Source: Ceratobasidium sp. AG-K
Taxonomy: Eukaryota; Basidiomycota; Agaricomycetes; Cantharellales; Ceratobasidiaceae
Assembly: GCA_037039685.1 (NCBI GenBank)
Contig: JAWNGF010000002.1
Coordinates: 5,704,001-5,768,000 of the forward strand
Length of the DNA: 64,000 nt
Direction: 5' to 3'
Positions 19,920-29,288 of the stretch are shown here, one piece after another (positions within the stretch are counted from its first letter, which is position 1; the number at the start of each line of letters is the position of its first letter). The translations under genes and the position numbers were made by a program. Below the pieces are notes generated by a model. It ran no database searches and was not told the DNA's origin. It saw nothing but the letters and a program-made list of their open reading frames with translations.

Positions 19920-22812
19920 ATGCACCGGATTAGTAGTAAAACGGCGAGTCAATGGTTCGAACAAGCCACGTAGTTCAGCTTGATTTATTACAAACCTCGT
20001 TTGTGTAGTCATTGGAAGACATCATCGGTGATTTGGAGAAGCGTGGCTGTCCTAACCTAACCTCATCAATAGACCTGGCTGCTTGTAGTGATCTACCGCT
20101 CGCAGGAGGAGGCTTCTGTGACGTGTACCAAGGGAGTTTACACCATGGGACCAAAATAGCCATCAAGTCGTTGAGACTTTTTGAAAGACCTGGGAGTGAC
20201 GATATTCACCAAAAGGTTTTGAAAGTGAGTCGAGCAATTAGTGTGATGGCGAAAACCTACTGACTCTGGGTGTCATTTCCCAGAGAGCAGCGAGGGAATT
20301 GTATTATTGGTCGAGGTTGGGACACCGCAACGTGCTTCCGCTCATGGGGTTGGCAATCTTCCAAGGAAACATGGCTATGGTATCGGAATGGGTGGATAAC
20401 GGAAGTCTTACGGGATATGTCGAAAACAACCCAAAAGCAGATCGAGGCTCCCTGGTAACTATTTGTAACAATCAATACTCGTAAGCTGATCTTACGAATA
20501 TAGTGTATGGACGTGTGTGCCGGGTTAAGCTATATCCATAGCAATGGGATGGTAAGACAATTGTTCTGATATCCTAGGTCCAAACAGCTCAGCTGAAGAG
20601 TTCATTGCATAGGTTCATGGCGATCTGAAAGCGGTGTGCATGCGACCTTGCATCCTAACGTGTAAGCATTGTTACTAAAACAAAACAATGGGTTAGGCAA
20701 ACGTGATGGTCTCCTTCGACGGCACCGCTATGATTGCCGATTTTGGGAATTCGCACCTTAAGGATCTCACGCTGCAGTTCAGCACCACAAAAAACGCCAG
20801 TATCTCAGTCCGATGGGCGGTATATATGAATTTGCATTCGCCATCCGTGCTCGACTGAGTCGTTGAGATAGGCGCCCGAACTGCTGACAAACGACAACAA
20901 TCCATTCCAGAGCAAGGAAGCGGACGTGTATGCGTATGGAATGGTGCGTCAATGACGTTTTCAGGTCTCAAATAGAATGCGCTGACGTGATCGCCCAGAC
21001 TGTACTCGTACGTATATAGAACTTGACCTCTCAAAGCCACTTGAGTGACGGCGGGATTACAGGAGACAATAACCGGGCAAGTGCCGTACAGCCAGTACAG
21101 CGAACGGCGGGTGGTAGTGTTGGTTGGAGTCAAAAACCAGACTCCAGATCGCCCTACGGCTGCTATAGGTGATGAATTATGGAAAATACTACTCGAATGT
21201 TGGACCGTGGAGCCATCAGAGCGAATTGATATTCGGAGTGTCGAAGAAAAGCTGCGGATTATATTCGACAGTCATCTGACAAACACCACCGCAACGAAAG
21301 GTTCGATTTTAGCCGAGATTGAGGTAAGCAATGGCATTGTGTGTGTTACACCATGCGACAACTCGCTATCTTACCCAGAAGACCTCCCCTGGCATCCCGA
21401 CAACGGGGTCTCAAGGCCCAACAATGCTGGATAGTGGAGCTCAAAATGCTGTCACTTTGAGACCACATAACAAGATCGTGGTTGGGTCGCAGAAGATGAA
21501 AGTTGGCCCGCAAGCAACGCACAAGCGATGGAATGAAGAGGAGCGTCCTGACGTCCTCCAAGGTATTGCAACCCCGGTGATGAACCAGCGTAAGCGGCCC
21601 CGGATGGAAGGAAGGGGGCCGCTGCCAGAAAATGCGGCATCCACTCGCCAAGTAGTGCTCGGAGGTGACCATCCTGACACATTGACGAGCATGGCGAACC
21701 TAGCGTCGACGTACTTTAAACCAGGTCGACTGGCAGAGGCAGAGGCACTCGAGATCGAAGTGCTGGCTGTTCGCAAGCGGGTGCTCGGAAACGACCATCC
21801 CGATACACTGACGAGCATGGCGAACCTAGCGGAGACGTACTATGAACGAGGTCGACTGGCAGAGGCAGAGGCGCTCCAGGTCGCAGTGCTGGCTGCTCGC
21901 AAGCGGGTGCTCGGAGACGACCATCCGCATACATTCGCGAGCATGGCGAACCTAGCGGTGACGTACTATGAACAAGGTCTACTGGCAGACGCAGAGGCGC
22001 TCGAGGTCGAAGTGCTGGCTGCTCGCAAGCGGGTGCTCGGAGACGACCATCCGCATACATTGAAGAGCATGGCGAACCTAGCGGCGACGTACCGTAAAAA
22101 AGGTCGACTGGCAGAGGCAGAGGCGCTCGAGGTCGAAGTGCTGGCTGCGAGCAAGCGGGTGCTCGGAGACGACCATCCAGATACATTGTCAAGCATGGCG
22201 AACCTAGCGGCGACGTACCATAAACAAGGTCGACTGGCAGAGACAGAGGCGCTCCAGGTCGAAGCGCTGGCTGCTCGCAAGCGGGTACTCGAAGACGACC
22301 ATCCAGATACATTGGCGGGCATGGCGAACCTAGCGGCGACGTACCATAAACAAGGTCGACTGGCAGAGGCAGAGGCGCTCGAGGTCGAAGTGCTGGCTGC
22401 TCGCAAGCGGGTGCTCGAAGACGACCATCCAGATACATTGGCGGGCATGGCGAACCTAGCGGCGACGTACCATAAACAAGGTCGACTGGCAGAGGCAGAG
22501 GCGCTCCACGTCGACGTGCTGGCTGCTCGCAAGCGGGTGCTCGGACACGATCATCCAGATACATTGACGAGCATGGCGAACCTAGCGGTGACGTACTCTG
22601 AACAAGATCGACTGGCAGAGGCAGAGGCGCTCGAGGTCGAAGTGCTGGCTGCTCGCAAGCGGGTGCTCGGAGAAACACATCCCGACACACTTATAAGCGT
22701 ACGAAACCTCGCACTCACATATCAGGCTCAAGGTCGCCACAGCCAGTATGACGCCCTCATGACCGAGGCAAACGCCATGAATCCACAACGAAACCTTGGA
22801 TCATATCAATAG
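19920..22812 (+). CDS. Kinase-TPR fusion protein 2 (792 aa, 10 exons)
   Basis: Exons: 19920-19943, 20009-20224, 20284-20454, 20504-20551, 20613-20633, 20697-20819, 20872-20943, 20999-21007, 21063-21323, 21379-22812 (2379 nt, phases consistent). The first eight exon lengths match gene 1 exactly, proving tandem duplication. The ATG at 19920 is chosen because it gives the same 24-nt first exon ending in ACG; its intron then begins GCGAGT, a GC-AG intron. The kinase domain has AGGGFCDVY, IAIKSL, VHGDLKAANV, ADFGN and WAAPELL, so catalysis looks possible. A basic linker (KRWNEEER...RKRPRMEGRG) leads into eight nearly identical 42-residue TPR units plus a ninth degenerate one. Kinase plus superhelical protein-binding repeats suggests a signalling or recognition receptor, but that is inference. 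Confidence 0.88.
21655..22662 (+). repeat. Eight tandem 126-bp repeats encoding TPR units
   Basis: Units start at 21655, 21781, 21907, 22033, 22159, 22285, 22411 and 22537, each 126 bp = 42 codons in frame, with a degenerate ninth from 22663. Neighbouring units are nearly identical at the nucleotide level, including silent sites, indicating recent amplification or gene conversion. The differences cluster at a few codons (for example the residues after LA.TY and before GRLAE). Confidence 0.9.
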
Positions 22813-23611
22813 CGTAAGTCCGCATATATCTTAGTCAAAGTTCAAGCCCAAAGCTGAGTCTAGGTCCAGGTCCGATCCAGGTCCAAGCTTAGCTGCGTCT
22901 GCCGATTGAGTCTTCATTCATCTGCTTTTGCATTACCAACTTCTCTCGAATCACATATGTCATTATTTTGGAGCTTTCCGTTCCGATCGCAAGCAGCTAA
23001 TCCACTTGCCTGCGTCTGCTCGCAGAGTGTTGCCCATGACCATATCTCTAGTTGAACACTCACCTCAGCCACCCAATTCGTTGCTCATCTTCTTTGTCCG
23101 TGTCCTCCTCATTCTGCCGTTTGTAACTTGCTATTTATTCTGATTTCGTGATCGCATGTGCCATCAGGAAAAGGGATGATACCTTGTTTGACCATGCACA
23201 TCTTGCGCATATTTGATCACTTATAAGGCACAGTTAATCGATGTTAAACTTGTAATGGTATATGAATCCCTTGTACGCCTTGTACCGGCGCTCCCGGTCC
23301 TGAAATCCCTCTTCCAAGGCTTGCGAGGGTTTCAGCTGGCAGCCACACATGTGATATGTCATGTACCCGCCTTGCAAGCTGACAACTGACTTTTTTGTCA
23401 TGTTACAGGACCACATGGATTCTGCGGCATTGTATAACGGATTAAAATGCCTGTAATCGGAGCGCGTTTGTGGAGCCGAATCCCCGGTGATTGTGTCTTG
23501 GTTGTACCATAAATCCTTAGCCCATGCAATTCATGTCTCGAAACTCCTTAGTATTTGCCCTGGAACCGGGTTTCATTTTGCACAAAATATTAAATTATTC
23601 CATAGATGTTA
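22813..23611. other. Region between kinase-TPR gene 2 and the Plavaka remnant
   Basis: Begins with the 3' untranslated part of gene 2, including GTCCAGGTCC-like short repeats near 22860-22890. No convincing gene; a 60-codon minus-strand frame at 23234-23416 has no recognisable motif. The terminus of the Plavaka element probably lies here but no inverted-repeat end was identified. Confidence 0.4.
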
Positions 23612-26600
23612 CTAGAAACGGGGAAGTCGTGCTGGTTGCATATCGTCCTCACTCTCGTATTCCTCGTCCTCTATGCTTTCATTCTCATCTTCACCCCCGT
23701 CCCCGTCCCCGTCCCCGCCCCCATCTTCGCCCTCACCCTTTTCCTCATCCTCATCCTCATCCTCGTCCTCGCTTCCTACGTCTTCTCCCTCAGTTACATC
23801 TTCCTCCTCGCTCGAATCTCCTCGCTCAGCGCTGTCAGGCTTCCCAGGCTCCGAGTACATATATGCATCATCAACGGTTGTGCTTGGGTGCCCAATGCCT
23901 TCTCCGTGATATCGAATCATCATATCCCGGTCCACAAATCTAGTGGGTTTATAGTGGTTATTGTAGGCAAAAACTGAATCATATCAAACACTTTCAAACT
24001 CACCTCATTGCGTACCAAAATTTCCAATCACCCCCTCCAACAAGATCGTGTGCGAGCGCAGATTGCTCTGGAAGATATTCGAGTGTCGTGCCCTCGGCAA
24101 AGGCAGGGATAAGATGTACAGCCCGAACAATTTGCGAAGGTGATATGAAGTCGAATGGTGGTAGGCTCCCCTCGGGGTCATCCAGCTCCTGCGTATAGTA
24201 CAATAACCGATCGAGCCGTCGGGCTTTCCAACCTGAGCGCCATTTGTGTTCGCGTGCCAACCACCGTACCCACAGGAACTCCACTCGGCGGAAGGGCTCG
24301 TCGACATGGCTGCATACGTTGGTATGGTAAATTCCGAGTACGCGTGCGTAGTAGAAGGGATGATCGGGGTCGTTTGATGAATGAACAAGAACAAATTGAC
24401 GATTAGCACTAGGATGGACACAATCGGAACAGCGCCGCATATTGTAGGATGTGTAGTTAAGTCCCAGTATCGCATGGGAGTACAGTCGGTCGTACTGAAT
24501 CTGGAAGCCGTAATGGGCCTGGAGATTCCCCGAGTCGTCTTTATCAAGCAGAGGAGAGTTGATTCGACCCAGTAGGTGATGTCGAAGTCGAGGGAGGAAC
24601 ATCTACAGACGGATCATTAGTACCTGTACCCGTATATACCACATCGGTAACGTGGATGCATACATGGGTTGCCGGGTCGTTAGAAAACCGTGCCAACCAA
24701 GTGGGAATGTGGACAAACTGGCTTTGGCTAGCTGCAATATCAAAATGGCTATAGCCATCGCTGTTCGGAAGCCCGTTGATTTCATCGGGATTGGGCATGG
24801 CGACCGCTGGATGCGGGGAGTGTTTGAATAGTATATCCAATTCCTCCCTCATTCGGCACAAAGCACCTTGTATCCGCTCCATACCAGTGATTTGCGCTGT
24901 CGCGTTTCTTTTGTTTGTACGTGCAAATAGACCCTTTACCCGACGATGTTGTAGCTCGCCCTTGTAATCGAGTCAGTAGGGACGATATGGTTCCATGGTA
25001 CATACTTACAATTTGTGTAGAATATGAATCCGTTGTTCCATACTCAACAACTGCAGGTGGATAGTCGGGTATTGAGTGTACCTTGTAAGTATCTAATGAT
25101 AGGTCTTTCTTCGGCTTCGAGCTTGGCGCTTTACCGGTCCCTGACCTCTTCGACTCACGACGCTGCCGGGCTTCTTTCTCTTTCCTTGTCTCCAAGCCAT
25201 CGTACTTGGCGGTGTCTCGGGAAAACCCACGAAGTTCCGTACAGAGGTCTCGTGTCACCAGCTCAAAAATCGAGAGTGTTTTTTCCGAATGTATGCGCAG
25301 CTTTCCGAGAGAGTGCCAGTGTGCTAACACAAATAGCAAGTCCAAGTTACGTTTAGAGATCGCTTCTGGTAGTAAACCTTCAAATACTGGGATACAGCAC
25401 TGATTGTGGCCATCAAAAGCGCAATATCGACTCTAATCAAGTGAACTAACCTGGAGGATGTCCTCAAAATCCCGTGCAGCTAGTCTCTTCATCTCCGATA
25501 CATTATCACTAAACTTATTTATGGTGGAAGGTCCAAATGGGGGTACTGATTGAAAACTTTCAAACAGATATTCAGTGGATAATACAGTTGGGGGGGGGTA
25601 TGAAAGACATACCGTGAATTGAACTCACTCTCAATTTGCAATCCGGCTGCTTGTACAATCCGCATCAAATGCGTAAATACATTTTTCCATACACCCAACT
25701 CGATGTCATGCATAAAATCAATAACCATCATTTTGTGGTAGTCAAACCCATATTCACTGAGGCGTGTGGAGAATATATTCTATTAGAATTCATTCTTAAG
25801 TCGATTCTATGCCATATAAGCATAGATATACATACCTTGGTTGGAACCAGAGATGTCAAAGCAAGGAGGTCTTCAACATGTTTGCTATTCACTTTCTTTC
25901 CTTTCAAATAGATTGACAGCCAAGCTGCCTCGGTTTGATTTTTCCGTTCTGTGCTGTCAACCCTTGGATGTTTGAGTCGATATTTGATATCATTTTTTTG
26001 TCCAACAAAATGGAACTTGGATTTGGGCATTAGGCACCGGGGACATGCACATGTTCCCATGTTGCAAATTGTTGCAAGCATAACCCTGTTGGATTGTGAG
26101 CAATAGTGATGGGGTGGTTGCATATATGCAGCCACGGCACTCACTTCTCAGGGTAGTCTGCTGAGTAAGTCAGAATACGTGGGTATACCCTGCGAGTCAC
26201 ACCGTCGGCACATTTGATAACACAGCCATGCACCCAAGCATTGACAAATTCATTGTTGAGGAGCTTTCCCCAGACTTTGTGCATCAGCTCTCAATGCAAA
26301 TGTGCCACCATAGCTGTGTTTTTGGTTGTTTTTCCATCTTTGGAAAGGTTCTTTAAGAATGTGTCAACTGAGTCGGGAAGCTGGTAATGTTGGAATGAGT
26401 GGGTGTTTGCAGTAATAGGATGAAATAATCACCAGTGGAATGTGTGCAATGTCATAACACGTATTGCTTGTTGGCTTACAGCATTCATATTTTGATTGAT
26501 TACCAAAGAAACAATAGACAGGGTGGATATTTGTTGTGCTAAATTGCACCACCTGAGCGCCATCTGAAGAGAACATCATAGCTGCTGCCACATGAGGTAG

Positions 26601-26799
26601 ATTGCATCCAGGCTTGGGTGTAGGGTTTTGGATTGCTGCATGGAGCTCTAACATGGTTTTTGAGTTATATATTTCGCCGTAGAGCTGCTGTGAATCACCT
26701 GTTTGTCTTGGAGTAACACAACACAACTCAAAGGGCTCATAGTGAAATGTCTTCTTATTGTTAAATGAGAATGCTTCAATCATGACATCAGTTGGTTTC
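23612..26799 (-). pseudogene. Plavaka transposase, middle and C-terminal part
   Basis: Read right to left: ELYGEIYN...NLPHVAAAMMFSSDGAQ...CYFFGNQSKYECCKP-like segment (26364-26783); THLQREMMH-like segment with a TGA at 26291-26293, ending SADYPEK before an intron; VMLATICNMGTCACPRCLMP zinc-type segment (25728-26140); VIDFMHDIELGVWKNVF (25519-25731), the most recognisable family motif; EMKRLAARDFEDILQ (about 25450-25510); LDLLFVLAHWHSLGKLR (25290-25345); and the C-terminal VDRDMMIRYHGEGIGH block followed by an acidic Glu/Asp tract at 23640-23800. Several introns and stops interrupt it. The protein would catalyse DNA transposition; this copy cannot. Confidence 0.75.
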
Positions 26800-27255
26800 T
26801 GTCGTGAGCTAGCTCACTCCATCGGACTCGTCCGTCGTCTCGCCCACCTGTCTCTTTCTTTACTTTACGTTCCTGTTCCCGTTTGCCGCGTTGCCACCTT
26901 CTTGTGGTTATTCTGTTACACTATGTAACGCGGCTGTGCTTTGTACGAGTCATGTCTGTTCATACAGCATGACTCACATGGACACTCCTGACTGGTAGAC
27001 TGTATGACTCATGTGGCTGCGCCTTGTATGACTTGGCCACTTCTTGAATATATATAGAGGACCAACAAGCCTGGTAACCCCAGCTTGTTTTGTCTTGTCA
27101 AAACATCCCCTCTGAGTGACACTTAGAACCACCCCTACCCTCAAGAGCCTACAGACACTTAAGTGTGTTGCGGTCCAAGAGGTCATTTAGGTCTTAGTGC
27201 CGTCCACTCTCCATCGCAGCTTGTCCCATAGCCACTAAAGAAGAAGCTTACGACA
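26800..27255 (+). repeat. 5' LTR of B2
   Basis: TGTCGTGAGC to GCTTACGACA, 456 bp. It contains the 14-bp palindrome GTGAGCTAGCTCAC near its start, a TATA box (atatatata, 27048-27056) and AGCTTGTTTTGT at 27082-27093, which matches the primer site and is near the expected mRNA start. Confidence 0.94.
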
Positions 27256-27257
27256 TT

Positions 27258-27269
27258 ACAAAACAAGCT
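27258..27269 (+). other. Self-complementary primer-binding site of B2
   Basis: ACAAAACAAGCT, 2 nt downstream of the LTR, is the exact 12-nt reverse complement of 27082-27093 in the LTR. A tRNA 3'-end match was not apparent. This supports Tf1-type self-priming. Confidence 0.75.
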
Positions 27270-27285
27270 TAACAAACATACAAAT

Positions 27286-29286
27286 ATGTCTATTCAAGAA
27301 GATGCAGGATCACGCCCCTCATCCACTATATCAATAAGAAGAGGACCCAGTCGGGCAGCAAGGCCTACAGGATCACTAAACAAGCAAGATATCGCACAAA
27401 CTCAAGCGGGAGGTCCTGCCCGATCATGCCCCCAAAGTCAAGCATCAATGCCGGGAGCTTTCGGCATTCCTGACATGACAACGGTACAAGAAGAAGAACC
27501 CACTGTCACAAATAGAGAACCAGGAGATCTCACAAATGACCCTACTCCGGCTGTAATTCGTATTCCAACTGCAACTCCAGGGCCATCACGTCCCTTGTGG
27601 CCGTTGGGAAACAGAAGACAGTTCTTTTCTCCCCAACCCGAAGCTCATGGGGGCGTATCGCTTGTTCCCATTAGACCTCCCCCTACACCACACGTTCCAC
27701 ATGTCCCTACAGTTCCTCAAATTGGAGGAACCATCACCAACACAGGACCAATCCCAGTGGCTTCCCAGCCAGCCACACCGGCTATTCCAGCACCACCATA
27801 TATCCCACAGGGCTACTCCAATCAATCAGCCCCGGTACAACAAAGCGACGGTAATCCAGGAAGCTCAAGTTCAAGTTCCAGCTCTAGCGGCAGGACTGTA
27901 ATCAGCAATTTAGACGACCTAGACGACCTTCTAGAAGGAAGACACAACGCTACCCTTAGGGTTATAGACGGGATGAGAGTCACTATAGATCAAAGGCTTA
28001 GTGGCCTAGAACAAGCCACACAGGTTCTAGCAAACAACCAGCAAATCTTTAACGACTCCATCAACACCCTACAAGGAACGTTGACAGACATCCTGAACTC
28101 GGCAAGAAATGGCGAACATAATTCCTTTCTAGTCGGTCAAGATGTAACCCGCCTTCGAAACGAAGTTACCAACACCCAAGGACTAGTGAATAACGTTTGC
28201 GAAGAACTCAATACTACCAGACAAGGACAACTCGAATGGAATGAGGCAGTAACACAAGGACTAGAAACCTTACGACAGGAGGGAGCCTCCTTCACTACCA
28301 AAATCACAGAAGTTCAGGAAACCATCAACAATATGCGAGAAGAAATGGACAAAGCCTCCCTGCACGGGATCCCCTCCAGGCGATCAAATTCTCCACCTCA
28401 CCCAGACGCGGAATCTACCAGGATCGACGAATTAGAATTAAGAATCCAGCGGCTGACCGAAAACCCAAACACTGGTGGTGGACCGTGTCGTCCCAAAGTA
28501 ACTCGTCCAGAGCCCTTTGACGGAAAGAAAGGGGAGGGTGCCGAAATGTTCATCACACAAATGGAAAGTTACTTCTTACGCCTAGGTGATCAATACACTT
28601 CCAACGAAGAAAGGATCCGCGAAGCCCTAGCAAACTTCAAATCTGAGAACAAAGCTGCCACTCACTGGGCACAAGTACTCTTACGATCGCTCAACCAAAG
28701 GGAAAATAACCAAAACCTTGCCTCATGGGAAAGTTTCAAGGCACACTTCATGGAACAGTTCAGCGACCCCAACAAGAAAGCTAAGGCCGAATCAGATATC
28801 CAGAAATGCAAACAAAACAACTCTGTAGCAAACTATGCTTCAGAGTTCCGATATCTCCTGGTAGACGTAAATTGGGGACAGGAAGCTCTGATCAACCAAT
28901 TCAAGGAAGGACTGAAGTCAGAAGTCAAGACCGAACTAGCTCGCTTCGAACTGACCCTAATCAATGAAGATGGGACAGAACGAGAACTCTCCCTTGACCG
29001 GTGGATTTCAATCGCAATCTCTATTGACCAGAAATTGCAACAAATCAAGACCTCAACAGGAAAGAAGGCAGCCCAACCAACCACTAGCGGACAATCCTCT
29101 ACAAAGCGGCTGCCTGACGAAGTATACAAAGCAAGGATAGCAACCAACCGCTGCCTGAAGTGCGGACAGGAAGGACACCGTTCATTCAAATGCTCATCCA
29201 AGGAATGGATAACGACGGAACCTAGCATTAAAGGAAGGGAGGCAACAATCGTAGAAGACTCGGGAAAAGAAGGGGTCTCCCTCTAA
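27286..29286 (+). CDS. Gag of B2, 666 aa
   Basis: ATG at 27286, 30 nt after the LTR end, stop TAA at 29284-29286. Same features as the B1 gag: disordered Pro/Ser-rich N terminus with a serine run at residues about 192-201, coiled-coil-like middle (NNMREEMDKA region), capsid-like domain (EMFITQMESYFLRLGDQ, FKAHFMEQF) and zinc knuckle CLKCGQEGHRSFKC. Only about one residue near position 48 differs from B1 (Cys for Arg), a CGN-to-TGN change. Confidence 0.92.
   Translation: MSIQEDAGSRPSSTISIRRGPSRAARPTGSLNKQDIAQTQAGGPARSCPQSQASMPGAFGIPDMTTVQEEEPTVTNREPGDLTNDPTPAVIRIPTATPGPSRPLWPLGNRRQFFSPQPEAHGGVSLVPIRPPPTPHVPHVPTVPQIGGTITNTGPIPVASQPATPAIPAPPYIPQGYSNQSAPVQQSDGNPGSSSSSSSSSGRTVISNLDDLDDLLEGRHNATLRVIDGMRVTIDQRLSGLEQATQVLANNQQIFNDSINTLQGTLTDILNSARNGEHNSFLVGQDVTRLRNEVTNTQGLVNNVCEELNTTRQGQLEWNEAVTQGLETLRQEGASFTTKITEVQETINNMREEMDKASLHGIPSRRSNSPPHPDAESTRIDELELRIQRLTENPNTGGGPCRPKVTRPEPFDGKKGEGAEMFITQMESYFLRLGDQYTSNEERIREALANFKSENKAATHWAQVLLRSLNQRENNQNLASWESFKAHFMEQFSDPNKKAKAESDIQKCKQNNSVANYASEFRYLLVDVNWGQEALINQFKEGLKSEVKTELARFELTLINEDGTERELSLDRWISIAISIDQKLQQIKTSTGKKAAQPTTSGQSSTKRLPDEVYKARIATNRCLKCGQEGHRSFKCSSKEWITTEPSIKGREATIVEDSGKEGVSL
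29262..29268 (+). promoter_or_regulatory. -1 ribosomal frameshift heptamer, gag/pol of B2
   Basis: GGGAAAA in the phase G GGA AAA of the gag frame, 15 nt before the gag stop; the -1 frame is open from here into pol. The same heptamer in the same phase occurs in B1 and in family A. Confidence 0.75.
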
Positions 29287-29288
29287 CT

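Noticed and set aside
21655..22662. Regularly spaced repeats resembling a CRISPR array
   Set aside because: Units are 126 bp without unique spacers and lie in a eukaryotic coding exon.
21716..22690. Long antisense open frame (324 codons) across the TPR repeats
   Set aside because: It mirrors the 126-bp repeat unit, which happens to lack stops on the other strand; the sense strand has clear TPR sequence and consistent exons.
23673..23909. Ser/Pro-rich plus-strand frame over the CCCCGTCCCCGT run
   Set aside because: The run encodes the acidic Glu/Asp tract of the Plavaka transposase on the minus strand; the plus-strand reading is its complement.
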